Source of the DNA: Pseudonocardia endophytica
GTDB lineage: Bacteria; Actinomycetota; Actinomycetes; Mycobacteriales; Pseudonocardiaceae
DNA: 64,000 nt
Direction: 5' to 3'
NCBI RefSeq assembly: GCF_004339565.1
Contig: NZ_SMFZ01000002.1
Coordinates: 2,046,001 to 2,110,000 of the forward strand
Shown: positions 1-7,824 of the stretch, piece by piece
Position numbering within the stretch: position 1 is the stretch's first letter
How the letters are laid out: each line of letters starts with the position of its first letter
The notes under the pieces: generated by a model
Databases searched by the model: none
Told to the model about the DNA's origin: nothing
Seen by the model: only the letters and a program-made list of their open reading frames with translations
Program-made: the position numbers and the translations under genes

Positions 1-406
1 ACACGAGCGGGTCGTGCTGATCCGGGCGAACGGCGTCCTCGATCGCGGCGCGGCGGCCGCGCTGCTGCGCCTGATCGACGCGCAGGCCGAACTGGTGCGG
101 CACGGCCGCCGGTCGCTGGCCGCCGTCCTCGTCGACGTCGACGGCGTGACCACGTTCGACGCCGTCGCGTTCCGCGATCTCGCGCACGCACGCGACCGGG
201 CTCGGCGGGGAGGGTTCGCGTTGTGCCTCACCGGATGCGGCGGGCGCAGGGCCTTGCTGCCGCTGGCCGTGCAGCAGGCGCTGACCGAGCACCGCACGTT
301 CCCGACGGCCGAGGCCGCGATCGCCGCCCACACTCCGCGTCCGGTCGCCGTCGACTTCCCGGAACCGCGCACCCCGGTCGAGCAGCGGACGGCCGTCCCG
401 GTCTGA
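1..406 (+). CDS. STAS-domain protein (5' partial)
   Basis: The reading frame is open to the left edge of the window, so the true start probably lies upstream; the first internal start is GTG at 14. The translated part (about 130 residues) has the STAS pattern: a short beta strand (VLIRANGVLD), a helix, then a hydrophobic strand (LAAVLVDVDGVTTFDAVAF) before a second helix. STAS proteins usually act as anti-anti-sigma factors or sulfate-transporter tails; no kinase or transporter part is visible here. The phosphorylatable Ser/Thr of classical anti-anti-sigma factors is not obvious, since the expected position reads TTFDA. A second STAS gene follows, so the two may be a tandem pair in a partner-switching circuit. 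Family moderately sure, role unknown. Confidence 0.6.
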   Translation, partial: HERVVLIRANGVLDRGAAAALLRLIDAQAELVRHGRRSLAAVLVDVDGVTTFDAVAFRDLAHARDRARRGGFALCLTGCGGRRALLPLAVQQALTEHRTFPTAEAAIAAHTPRPVAVDFPEPRTPVEQRTAVPV

Positions 407-614
407 CGAGCGACGACCGGCCCGCCGGTCGGCCACGACGCGGGACCGGCGCGGCGCGCTGCTCCGAGTGGACAGCCCCGGGAGCCGGTGGGAATGTCGT
501 CCGGCGGTCCGGTGTCGCCCCGCCCGGGGCGGGACCCGCCGTGATGGGGTTCAGACCCGAAGCCCCGGTTCGTCGGCCCGCCGTCGTCACTCGAGACGGC
601 CTGTCCCGGGGACG

Positions 615-1001
615 GTGTTCGTGGGCGATCCCGTTCGACTTCCCGAGCGCCCCGCGCACTCGGGCGCTCCGGCGCGCATCACCGTCGCCGTCCACCGCCC
701 GTTGCCGACGGTGCTCGTCGTACGGCCGTCCGGCGTGCTGGACGAGGACACCGTGCTGGCTCTCGACGTCCACGTCGGTGACCCGACCGGCGAGGTGCTC
801 CACGTCGTGATCGACCTGCGCGGCGTCGAGCCGCTCACGCCCAGTGGCGTGCGGGCCCTGCTCGAGCTGGACCGGCGCGCGACGCACCGCGGTACCGCCC
901 TGCACCTCGCGGGCGGCGCGAACCACCCCCTGCTGCAACGGCTGTTCCGCGCGCAGGTGCTCCGCGGCGCGCCGTGGTCCGACGACCTGCTGAGCCGTTA
1001 G
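615..1001 (+). CDS. STAS-domain protein (anti-sigma factor antagonist-like)
   Basis: About 128 residues. After a Pro-rich N-terminal stretch of about 20 residues comes a STAS fold: PTVLVVRPSGVLDEDTVL, the core strand VVIDLRGVEPLTPSGVRALL, and the strand/helix GTALHLAGGANHPLLQRL. The DLRGVEPLTPSG segment sits where SpoIIAA-type proteins carry their phosphorylated Ser in D-x-S/T-x-V/L-x-S-x-G, so Thr or Ser here could be modified. I chose GTG 615 (or GTG 621) because sequence upstream in this frame is low-complexity Arg/Pro; the ribosome site is weak. Its stop overlaps the stop of the convergent oxidoreductase gene by 4 bp. It is the second STAS gene in a row. A target sigma/anti-sigma pair is not next to it; the nearest sigma gene is at 24.7-25.5 kb. 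Confidence 0.6.
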   Translation: MFVGDPVRLPERPAHSGAPARITVAVHRPLPTVLVVRPSGVLDEDTVLALDVHVGDPTGEVLHVVIDLRGVEPLTPSGVRALLELDRRATHRGTALHLAGGANHPLLQRLFRAQVLRGAPWSDDLLSR

Positions 1002-1972
1002 CGCCCCGGCTCGACGACGAGCTTGCCGAGCACGCCCCGCTCTCCGAGCGCGGCGACGGCCCCACCGGCCCGGTCCAGCCCGACGATCTCTTGGATCGGT
1101 GGGTCGGCCGCACCGGAGCGGACGTGCGGGAGCAGGTGCTCGTCCCACTCGCGGCGCTGGTAGCCGGGCCGCGGGTTCGCGTACGCGCCCCAGCCGACGC
1201 CGCGGACGTCGACGTTGTTCAGCAGCAGCCGGTTCACCTTCACCGTCGGGATGTCGCCCGCGGTGAACCCGATCACCAGCAGGCGCCCGAGCGGGGCGAG
1301 GCTGCGCAGCGAGTCCGTGAACCGGTCCCCGCCGACCGGGTCGACGACCATGTCCACGCCTGCGCCGTCGGTCAGCTCCCGCACGGCGTCCCGGAAACCG
1401 TCGGCCGGCACCGCCTCGTGCGAGCCGACGCCGCGCACGAACTCCGCCTTCTCCGGTGTCGACACCACCGAGATCACCCGCGCGCCGAGCGCCGCCGCGA
1501 GCTGGATCGTGGCCGTGCCGATGCCGCCCGCCGCGCCGTGCACCAGCACGGTCTCGCCGGAGCGCAGCCCGCCCCGGGTGTGCAGCGCGAACGTCATCGT
1601 CAGGTAGTTGATCGGCAGGCACGCCGCGCTCGGGAACGCGACGCCGTCGGGGAGCGGGAACACCGCCGTCGTCCCGGCGGCGGCGACCTCGGCGAACGCG
1701 CCGGTCGCCGTGATCGCCGCGACCCGGTCGCCCGCGGAGAACCCGGAACCGTCCGGTGCGCTGCGCACGGTCCCGGCGAGCTCGCCGCCGAGCGTGAACG
1801 GCCGCTCCGGCCTGTACTGGTAGCGGTCCTGCGTCAGCAGCAGGTCGGGGAAGTTCACCCCGGCCGCTGCGACGTCGATCAGGACCTCGTCCGGGCCGGG
1901 TGTCGGCTCCGGGACGTCGGCGACCTCGACTGCCCCCGGTCCGCCGGTGCCGGTCACGCGTACGGCGCGCAT
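998..1972 (-). CDS. Zinc-independent MDR quinone oxidoreductase (NADPH:quinone reductase family)
   Basis: A 324-residue medium-chain dehydrogenase/reductase. The GroES-like half spans about residues 1-125 (GPDEVLIDVAAAGVNFPDLL, FTLGGELAGTV), and the Rossmann half carries VLVHGAAGGIGTATIQLA, the NADPH-binding AAGGIG motif of quinone reductases. It lacks the Cys/His/Glu zinc ligands of alcohol dehydrogenases, which fits QOR-type NADPH-dependent reduction of quinones or enones. The ATG overlaps the stop of the phosphotransferase gene (TGATG), so it is the third gene of a TetR-phosphotransferase-QOR operon. Similar enzymes accompany acyl-CoA dehydrogenase genes in actinobacterial fatty or alicyclic acid breakdown. 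The physiological substrate is unknown. Confidence 0.85.
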   Translation of the reverse strand: MRAVRVTGTGGPGAVEVADVPEPTPGPDEVLIDVAAAGVNFPDLLLTQDRYQYRPERPFTLGGELAGTVRSAPDGSGFSAGDRVAAITATGAFAEVAAAGTTAVFPLPDGVAFPSAACLPINYLTMTFALHTRGGLRSGETVLVHGAAGGIGTATIQLAAALGARVISVVSTPEKAEFVRGVGSHEAVPADGFRDAVRELTDGAGVDMVVDPVGGDRFTDSLRSLAPLGRLLVIGFTAGDIPTVKVNRLLLNNVDVRGVGWGAYANPRPGYQRREWDEHLLPHVRSGAADPPIQEIVGLDRAGGAVAALGERGVLGKLVVEPGR

Positions 1973-3294
1973 CACTGCTCCCTCTCCGCGTAGCGCGGGT
2001 TCGCGACGGCGAGCCGGTCCAGCACGGCCCGGCGTACGACGTCCACGACGGTCTCGTCCTCCGTGGACAGCGTGCCGTCCCGGATCCCGGTGGCGAGAGC
2101 GGCATCGTCCGCGCACCCGATGCCGGCCAGCCGGGCCCGGTGCTCCTCCCGGATCCGCGGCCCGGACGCCCGCTCGCGACGCAGGATCCCGACGCCCGTG
2201 CGTGCCACCTTGGCGAGGTAACGGCTGCGCGGGTCGTCGGTGGTCAGCTCGTCGGTGAGGAACCCGGCGATCGCGTCCAGCAGCTCGTCCGGAGTGGGGC
2301 GGTCCGGACCGTCCTCGACGGCGGTCTCCCGGAGGGCGACGGGGCCGGGCGCGACCACCCCGAGCTCCAGCAACGCGTCGTACTCCGACTCGACGGCGCG
2401 GCGCCCGAGCACGGCCATCTCCAACGACCGCTCGGCACCGGACAGGTGGCGCTCGGTCTGGATCCGGCAGATCACCGCCCAGTGCACGCTGCCGAACACC
2501 TGCCACCAGCGCACGTCAGCCGGATCCGGGCGGTGACCAGCGACCTCGGCGTAGCCGTCGAGCAGCTCGTCGAGACCGCCGAACCCGCCGACCGGCTCCC
2601 GCGAGCCGAACCGCCACGCGCGGGTGCACACCCAGCCGAGATCCTCCCGCGGGTCGCCGACGTGCACGAGCTCCCAGTCCAGCACGGCACGCAGACCGTC
2701 GTCGTCGACGATCACGTTGCCGTTGCGGAAGTCGCCGTGCACGAGCGTCGGTGCGACGGCGGCCGGCCGGTGCGCGTCGAGCCACCGGAAGGCCAGCTCC
2801 AGGGCCGGGCGGGGCTCACCGAACGCGTCGTGGCGCTCCCGCAGCTCCGCCAGCCGGTCCTCGACGCGGGTGCACGACGGCACGGCGTCCGGATCGACGG
2901 CGTGGATGCGGGCGAGCGCCCGGCCGAACTGGCGCGGCAGCAGCCCCCGGACCGGCGCCCACCGGTCGTCGCGGAGCAGGCGTGGCGGCAGCGTCTCGCC
3001 GTCGACGCGCTCCATCACCAGGAACGGGGTGCCGACCGGTTCGCTCCCGTGCGCGACGAGCGCCGGCACCGGGACACCTGCCGCCGCGGCCGCGCGCAGG
3101 CACTCCGCCTCGCGGGCCATCTCGACGGGCCGCGGGACGCCCGGCGGGTCCCGGCGCAGGACCAGGCCGCGCCCGCCGGCGTCGAACGACCACGTCTCCC
3201 GGCTCGCCCCGGCGGACAGCCGCCGCAGGTTCGTGACCTGCGCGCCGACCACATCGGACAGTGCCGAGGCCAGGGCGGCGTCGTGCGGGCTCAC
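1972..3294 (-). CDS. APH-family phosphotransferase (acyl-CoA dehydrogenase-associated)
   Basis: A 440-residue protein with an aminoglycoside-phosphotransferase/kinase-like fold over about residues 20-300. It has a nucleotide loop (LSAGASRETWSF), the ATP-anchoring region LVLRRDPPG, the catalytic loop LVHGDFRNGNVIVDD and the metal-binding DWELVHVGDPREDLGW. A C-terminal region of about 120 residues resembles the helical DUF6285-type tail found on these proteins. Such kinases (ACAD10/11 N-terminal-like) are linked with acyl-CoA dehydrogenases acting on hydroxylated or branched acyl chains, which matches the divergent acyl-CoA dehydrogenase at 4028. GTG 3294 overlaps the TetR stop (GTGA), giving translational coupling. 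The substrate is unknown; antibiotic phosphorylation is unlikely from context. Confidence 0.8.
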   Translation of the reverse strand: MSPHDAALASALSDVVGAQVTNLRRLSAGASRETWSFDAGGRGLVLRRDPPGVPRPVEMAREAECLRAAAAAGVPVPALVAHGSEPVGTPFLVMERVDGETLPPRLLRDDRWAPVRGLLPRQFGRALARIHAVDPDAVPSCTRVEDRLAELRERHDAFGEPRPALELAFRWLDAHRPAAVAPTLVHGDFRNGNVIVDDDGLRAVLDWELVHVGDPREDLGWVCTRAWRFGSREPVGGFGGLDELLDGYAEVAGHRPDPADVRWWQVFGSVHWAVICRIQTERHLSGAERSLEMAVLGRRAVESEYDALLELGVVAPGPVALRETAVEDGPDRPTPDELLDAIAGFLTDELTTDDPRSRYLAKVARTGVGILRRERASGPRIREEHRARLAGIGCADDAALATGIRDGTLSTEDETVVDVVRRAVLDRLAVANPRYAEREQ

Positions 3295-3926
3295 GGCCGG
3301 TACCCCACGGCGTCCAGGGCGATCGCGCGGTAGCGGGCGATCACGGTCGGGCCGTCCAGAGGTCCGCCGGGCCGGTACCAGCCGGCCACCGACGTGCACG
3401 CCGCGCTGACGAAGCGCGCCGTGTCGTCCGGCGTCGCCGTCGTGAACACCGTGCGCCGCACGCCGTCCCGCACGACCCGCTCGAACGTGCGCTGCTGCAC
3501 GTCGCGCTTGGTCACGACGAGCGCGCGTCCGGCGGGCTCCAGCGAGCGGATCTCGCTCTGCCCGATCAGGCTCTCCCGCTGGGACTCCAGGTGCACCCCG
3601 ACGTGCGCGCCGACGACGGCGCCGAGCCGCTCCGCCGGGTCGTCCCCGGCCAGGTCGAGCGCCTCCTCGGTGGCCGCGATCAGTACGTCGAGCCCGCGGT
3701 CGAGCAGCGTGACGAGCAGCCGTTGCTTGGACTCGAAGTGGTGGTAGAGCACGGCGGGGCTGGTCCCGGCCGCCGCCGCGACGTCCCGGACCGACGTGCC
3801 GTGGTAGCCGTGTACGGCCATCGTCTCGACGGCCGCGGCGATCAGCGCGGCGGCCGTCGGCTCGTCGTCCGGGCGTGTGAGCACGCTCGGCGTGACGGCG
3901 GTCGGCACCGTCCGTGTCCTCGGCAT
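3291..3926 (-). CDS. TetR/AcrR-family transcriptional regulator
   Basis: About 211 residues. The N-terminal helix-turn-helix is clear (AALIAAAVETMAVHGYHGTS, then VRDVAAAAGTSPAVLYHHF with ESKQRLL), followed by a helical ligand-binding domain. ATG 3926 is preferred over ATG 3944 because the latter lies inside a palindromic operator; the extra six residues (MIYGGP) look non-conserved. It is the first gene of the operon with the phosphotransferase and quinone oxidoreductase and is divergent from the acyl-CoA dehydrogenase gene. Two copies of a 12-bp perfect palindrome in the divergent region (3946-3957 and 4001-4012) are its likely binding sites, so it probably controls both directions, de-repressed by an acyl-CoA or related ligand (inferred). 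Confidence 0.85.
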   Translation of the reverse strand: MPRTRTVPTAVTPSVLTRPDDEPTAAALIAAAVETMAVHGYHGTSVRDVAAAAGTSPAVLYHHFESKQRLLVTLLDRGLDVLIAATEEALDLAGDDPAERLGAVVGAHVGVHLESQRESLIGQSEIRSLEPAGRALVVTKRDVQQRTFERVVRDGVRRTVFTTATPDDTARFVSAACTSVAGWYRPGGPLDGPTVIARYRAIALDAVGYRP

Positions 3927-3943
3927 CGGTCCACCGTAGATCA

Positions 3944-4014
3944 TTGAACGATCGTTCGACAGTCTGTTGACGTCAGAGCTCGTCGGATCTACCGTTCGTC
4001 GAACGATCGTTCAA
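3944..4014. promoter_or_regulatory. Paired TetR operators in divergent promoter region
   Basis: Two 17-bp sites, TTGAACGATCGTTCGAC at 3944-3960 and GTCGAACGATCGTTCAA at 3998-4014, are exact reverse complements of each other. Each contains the perfect palindrome GAACGATCGTTC. They sit 54 bp apart (start to start) between tetR and the acyl-CoA dehydrogenase gene, and the second lies just before the AAGGAGG ribosome site. This is the layout expected for a TetR protein repressing both transcripts. Confidence 0.8.
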
Positions 4015-4027
4015 GGAGGTTCGGGTC

Positions 4028-5278
4028 GTGAGCGGTCTGCCGTCCGATGTGGTCGATCTGCTGTCCGAACTGGACGCGTTCGTCGCCGCCGAGATCGCGC
4101 CGTTGCAGGAACAGGACGACAACCAGCGGTTCTTCGACCACCGCAGGGAGTGGGCGCGCACCGACTTCGAGAACGACGGCCTGCCCCGCCCGGAGTGGGA
4201 GGCGCTGCTCGCCGAAGCCCGCCGCCGCGCCGACGCCGCCGGGTTCCTGCGCTACGCGCTGCCGTCCGAGCTGGGCGGGCGCGACGGCTCCGACGTGGCG
4301 ATGGCCGCGATCCGCGAGCACCTCGCTCACCAGGGCCTCGGGCTGCACAACGACCTGCAGAACGAGCACTCCGTCGTCGGGAACCTGATCTTCCCGCAGC
4401 TGTTGCACCTGTTCGGCACGGACGATCAGCGCGCCGAGCTCATCGAGGCCTGCATCACCGGCGAGAAGGGCATCGCGTTCGGACTGTCCGAACCGGACCA
4501 CGGCAGCGACGCGACGTGGCTGGAGACCACGGCCGTCCGCGACGGCGGCGACTGGGTGATCAACGGCGCGAAGCGCTGGAACACCGGCATCCACGCCGCG
4601 ACCCACGACCTGGTCTTCGCCAGGACGTCAGGGGAGTCCGGCAAGGCGCGCGGGATCACCGCGTTCCTGGTCCCGACGGACTCGCCCGGCTTCGAGGTCC
4701 CGTTCTACTGGTGGACGTTCACCATGCCCACCGACCACGGCGAGGTCGTGCTGCGTGACGTCCGGGTCCCCGACTCCGCACGGTTCGGTGCCGAGGGCGA
4801 CGCGCTCGCCGTCGCGCAGACGTTCGTGCACGAGAACCGGATCCGCCAGGCCGCGTCGTCGCTGGGCGCCGCGCAGTACTGCATCGACCGCGCCGTCGGG
4901 TACGCGAAGGAACGGCACACGTTCGGGCGGGCGCTCTCCACCCGCCAGGCGGTCCAGTGGCCGCTGGTCGAGCTGCACACCGAGGCCGAGATGCTGCGCT
5001 CGCTGATCCGCGACACGGCCGCCGACCTCGACCGCTGCAAGGCCGACGGCGTGCCCGCCGTGACCGTCGGGCACCGGGTGTCGATGTGCAACTACCGCGC
5101 GAACCGCCTGGTCTGCGAGGCGGCAGACCGCGCGATGCAGGTGTTCGGCGGGCTCGGGTACTCGCGGCACGAGCCGTTCGAGCACATCTACCGCCACCAT
5201 CGCCGCTACCGGATCACCGAGGGCGCCGAGGAGGTCCAGATGCGACGGGTGGCGGGGCAGCTGTTCGGGTTCCTCTGA
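4028..5278 (+). CDS. Acyl-CoA dehydrogenase family protein
   Basis: 416 residues, the usual acyl-CoA dehydrogenase length. The middle domain carries GEKGIAFGLSEPDHGSDATW and WVINGAKRWNTGIHAATHD, matching the family signature around the flavin site; the C-terminal helical domain contains YAKERHTFGRALSTRQAVQW and AMQVFGGLGYSRHEPFEHIY. GTG 4028 follows AAGGAGG at 4013-4019. These enzymes are soluble FAD homotetramers passing electrons to ETF. The divergent phosphotransferase gene suggests action on a hydroxylated or otherwise unusual acyl-CoA, as in ACAD10/11-like routes. Two TetR operators lie directly upstream. Its stop abuts the stop of the next, convergent tetR gene with no spacer. Confidence 0.9.
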   Translation: MSGLPSDVVDLLSELDAFVAAEIAPLQEQDDNQRFFDHRREWARTDFENDGLPRPEWEALLAEARRRADAAGFLRYALPSELGGRDGSDVAMAAIREHLAHQGLGLHNDLQNEHSVVGNLIFPQLLHLFGTDDQRAELIEACITGEKGIAFGLSEPDHGSDATWLETTAVRDGGDWVINGAKRWNTGIHAATHDLVFARTSGESGKARGITAFLVPTDSPGFEVPFYWWTFTMPTDHGEVVLRDVRVPDSARFGAEGDALAVAQTFVHENRIRQAASSLGAAQYCIDRAVGYAKERHTFGRALSTRQAVQWPLVELHTEAEMLRSLIRDTAADLDRCKADGVPAVTVGHRVSMCNYRANRLVCEAADRAMQVFGGLGYSRHEPFEHIYRHHRRYRITEGAEEVQMRRVAGQLFGFL

Positions 5279-5953
5279 TCAGCCCATCTGCCGGAGCGCG
5301 CGCGCGACCCACTCGGTCATCAGCGCGCGTTCCGCGTCGGACAGCGCCGGCAGCTCGGACACCACCGCGGCGAACGTGACCGCGACCGCGCGCGGGCCGC
5401 CGTCCTGCGTCACCGGGGCGTCGGTCAGGACGGCGGCGCAGACGGCGTCGAACATCGCGTCCGCCAGCTTCGGGTCGCGGGCGTCCGGCGGCATGTCGGA
5501 CAACGCGAGCACGGTCCCCGCTCCGGCGGCGTGGATCATCGCGACGGCACGGTCCTCGTCGACGCGCAGCAGGCCAGCGGCGGCCAGCCTGCGGACCTTG
5601 GCGCGCAGCAGGACGACGCCCGCCTCGGTCGCGGGCGACGTGCGTCCCGGGCCGGCCAGCAGGGCGTGCAGGTCCGGGTTCGCCAGCCCGAACTCGACGT
5701 GCCCGAACCACCCGGCCCGCAGGTCCTCGACCGGGTCGTCGAGCGGCTCGGCCGCGGACTTGGCGGCGACGTGCTCGGCCATCAACTGCTCGGCGACGGC
5801 GTCGACGAGGCCGTCCTTGTCGCCGAACAGGCGGTAGATCGTCGGGGCCTGCACGCCGGCGGCCCGCGCGACCCGGCGTGTGGTGACCGCACCGGAGCCG
5901 TGCTCGCGCAGCAGCTGCGTGGCGGCCTCGACGATCGTCGCTCGCTCGGTCAT
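5279..5953 (-). CDS. TetR/AcrR-family transcriptional regulator
   Basis: 224 residues. The N-terminal HTH is typical (IVEAATQLLREHGSGAVTTR, RVARAAGVQAPTIYRLFGDK), with a C-terminal ligand domain of about 160 residues. ATG 5953 is preferred to 5983 because the longer form would begin inside the operator region. It is divergent from the NmrA-like reductase gene; the intervening inverted repeats at 5977-6023 are its probable operators. The ligand is unknown, but the neighbours (NmrA-like reductase, cupin) suggest a quinone or electrophile response. Confidence 0.85.
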   Translation of the reverse strand: MTERATIVEAATQLLREHGSGAVTTRRVARAAGVQAPTIYRLFGDKDGLVDAVAEQLMAEHVAAKSAAEPLDDPVEDLRAGWFGHVEFGLANPDLHALLAGPGRTSPATEAGVVLLRAKVRRLAAAGLLRVDEDRAVAMIHAAGAGTVLALSDMPPDARDPKLADAMFDAVCAAVLTDAPVTQDGGPRAVAVTFAAVVSELPALSDAERALMTEWVARALRQMG

Positions 5954-5976
5954 GTATCGACGATAACAGTAACTTG

Positions 5977-6023
5977 GTATCACTGGAAATTCACTGATAA
6001 CGTCGTGTCGTTATCAGTGATAC
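5977..6023. promoter_or_regulatory. TetR operator region with nested inverted repeats
   Basis: TCACTGATAACG (5991-6002) and CGTTATCAGTGA (6009-6020) form a perfect 12-bp inverted repeat with a 6-bp spacer. GTATCACTG (5977-5985) pairs with CAGTGATAC (6015-6023). The right half, TATCAGTGATA, is itself near-palindromic. The AT-rich dyads stand out in this GC-rich DNA, lie between tetR and the reductase gene, and end just before its GGAGGAG ribosome site. Confidence 0.75.
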
Positions 6024-6034
6024 GGAGGAGTGTC

Positions 6035-6907
6035 ATGATCGTCGTCACCGGTGCCTCCGGGCGCCTCGGATCCCGGATCGTCGACCGGCTGCTGGAGCGG
6101 GTGCCCCCGGAGGAGGTCGGCGTCAGCGTGCGCGATGCCGCGAGCGCCGACGCACTCGCCGCGCGCGGGGTCCGTGTGCGCGAGGGGGACTTCACGGATC
6201 CGTCCACGCTGGAACGCGCGTTCCAGGCTGCCGACCAGGTGCTCGTGGTGTCCGCCGCGATCCGCGGGGACGGCGCGGCCGAGGCCAACATCGCGGCGAT
6301 CGACGCCGCCCGTGCCGCCGGGGCGACCCGGATCCTCTACACGAGCCACCAGGCGTCGTCACCGACCTCGCTGTTCGCGCCGCAGCTCACGCACGCCGCC
6401 ACCGAGGCGCACCTGGCCGGGCTCGGCGTGCCGTTCACCGCGCTGCGCAACGGCTTCTACGTGAGCACGCTCGCGACGTACCTGGACGAGGCGCTGGACA
6501 CCGGCCTGCTCGCGCTGCCGGAGGACGGCCCGGTCTCCTGGACGGCGCACGACGACCTGGCCGACGCGGCCGTCGTCGCGCTCGCCGAGCCGGGTGTGCT
6601 CGACGGCGTGACCGCGCCGCTCACGGCGCCGGAGGCGCTGGACCTCGCGGCCGTCGCAGACACCCTGGGCGACGTCACCGGCCGGCGGATCGACCGCGTC
6701 GTCGTCGACGACGGGCAGTGGGTCGCCTCCGCCGTCGAGCGCGGCATGCCCGCCGCCGCGGCCGAGTTCACGCTCGGGATGTTCCGGGCCGCGCGCCGGG
6801 GCGAGTTCGCGGTCACCGACCCGACGCTCGAGCGGATCCTCGGCCGCCCCGCGACACCGGTCCGGTCCTACGTGGAGTCCGTGGTGGCCCGCGCACCCGC
6901 ACGGTGA
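6035..6907 (+). CDS. NmrA-like NAD(P)-binding reductase (atypical SDR)
   Basis: 290 residues, starting with the glycine-rich nucleotide loop VVTGASGRLGSRIVDRL. Features typical of NmrA/QorB-like atypical SDRs follow: VRVREGDFTDPSTLERAF (the acidic strand end), QVLVVSAAIRGDGAAEANI and ALRNGFYVSTLATYL. No Tyr-x-x-x-Lys catalytic pair is apparent, as in the NmrA group, which either senses NADP redox state or reduces quinones. ATG 6035 is preceded by GGAGGAG (6024-6030). Regulated by the divergent TetR; a cupin gene follows 43 bp downstream in the same direction. Confidence 0.82.
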   Translation: MIVVTGASGRLGSRIVDRLLERVPPEEVGVSVRDAASADALAARGVRVREGDFTDPSTLERAFQAADQVLVVSAAIRGDGAAEANIAAIDAARAAGATRILYTSHQASSPTSLFAPQLTHAATEAHLAGLGVPFTALRNGFYVSTLATYLDEALDTGLLALPEDGPVSWTAHDDLADAAVVALAEPGVLDGVTAPLTAPEALDLAAVADTLGDVTGRRIDRVVVDDGQWVASAVERGMPAAAAEFTLGMFRAARRGEFAVTDPTLERILGRPATPVRSYVESVVARAPAR

Positions 6908-6950
6908 CGACGGCGCGCGGGCGACGACCGGCCGGAGGAGAATCCGGGCC

Positions 6951-7352
6951 GTGCAGATCACCCGGAGCAGCGAGAACGAGACCGGCAAGGCGCCCGCCGA
7001 CTACTTCACCGGCGACGTGTACCTCGACCAGGTGGCCGTCCCGGCCGGCACGTCGACGTTCGCGTCCGCGGCCGTGCACTTCACACCCGGTGCGCGCACC
7101 GCGTGGCACACCCATCCGCGCGGCCAGACGATCTTCGTGACCGAGGGAGTCGGGCGCTGCCAGCGGGAGGGCGGTCCGGTCGAGGAGATCCGGCCGGGGG
7201 ACCGGGTGTTCTTCGAGCCGGGGGAGAACCACTGGCACGGCGCCGCGCCGGCCCGGTTCATGGTGCACATCGCGATGCAGCAGCAGGACGAGTCCGGCGA
7301 GGTGGTGACGTGGGGCAGGCACGTCACCGACGAGGAGTACGCGGCGGGCTAG
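6951..7352 (+). CDS. Cupin-domain protein
   Basis: 133 residues making one cupin barrel. Motif 1 is visible as TAWHTHPRGQTIFVTEGVG (two metal-binding His, then a conserved Gly), and motif 2 as IRPGDRVFFEPGENHWHGAA (third His). This is the pattern of small single-domain cupins related to carboxymuconolactone-decarboxylase-associated or quercetin-dioxygenase-like cupins. GTG 6951 has GGAGGAG upstream. It is probably co-transcribed with the NmrA-like reductase under TetR control. The stop overlaps that of the convergent membrane protein by 4 bp. Substrate unknown. Confidence 0.8.
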   Translation: MQITRSSENETGKAPADYFTGDVYLDQVAVPAGTSTFASAAVHFTPGARTAWHTHPRGQTIFVTEGVGRCQREGGPVEEIRPGDRVFFEPGENHWHGAAPARFMVHIAMQQQDESGEVVTWGRHVTDEEYAAG

Positions 7353-7765
7353 CCCTGCAGCTTGGTCCGGATCCGTTCCTCGATCTCGACCGTGTGCCAG
7401 TAGCGCGGCGGGATCAGGTGGCCGTCGTCGTTGACGTGCGCGATCCGGGACCCGCACCAGCCGCACCCGCCCGCGGCGTCGACGACGGCCAGGCTCTCGA
7501 CCTCGCGCCGGACCGTGAGATGGCGGGGGAGAGCCTGCGGCGGGACGTAGGCGACCGGCCGCGGCGCGCTTCCGGCACGGCTCACGTACACGATCATCGC
7601 GATCGTGATGCCGATCCCGAACAGGATGCCGACCGGCACTCCCGCTGCCGCCAGCAGGACCCAGGAGATCGGCCAGCCGGGGAACACCCAGAGCAGCACC
7701 GCGACCGCCGGGGTGATCCCGGACCGCGGTGCCGGGTGATGCTGCCCTACGTCGTCGCTGTTCAT
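7349..7765 (-). CDS. Small membrane protein with CxxC motif
   Basis: 138 residues, not assigned to a named family. The N-terminal half has two hydrophobic segments (about residues 17-36 and 42-60, including GVPVGILFGIGITIAMIVYV), so the protein is probably anchored in the membrane. The C-terminal half is soluble with GGCGWCGSRIAHVNDDGH, a CxxC plus His arrangement that could bind zinc or be redox active. It sits 59 bp downstream of the AI-2E-type transporter on the same strand and may share its transcript. No function is assigned. Confidence 0.6.
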   Translation of the reverse strand: MNSDDVGQHHPAPRSGITPAVAVLLWVFPGWPISWVLLAAAGVPVGILFGIGITIAMIVYVSRAGSAPRPVAYVPPQALPRHLTVRREVESLAVVDAAGGCGWCGSRIAHVNDDGHLIPPRYWHTVEIEERIRTKLQG

Positions 7766-7824
7766 GGCGGCCCCCCGTCCCTGGTCCCAGGATAGCGCCG
7801 GGAACGGTGTGATCGAGCGCGTCG

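Noticed and set aside
228..2105. Long antisense frame over the STAS and oxidoreductase genes
   Set aside because: Arg/Pro-rich translation with no domain; an effect of high GC at third codon positions. Many similar antisense frames across the window were dropped for the same reason.
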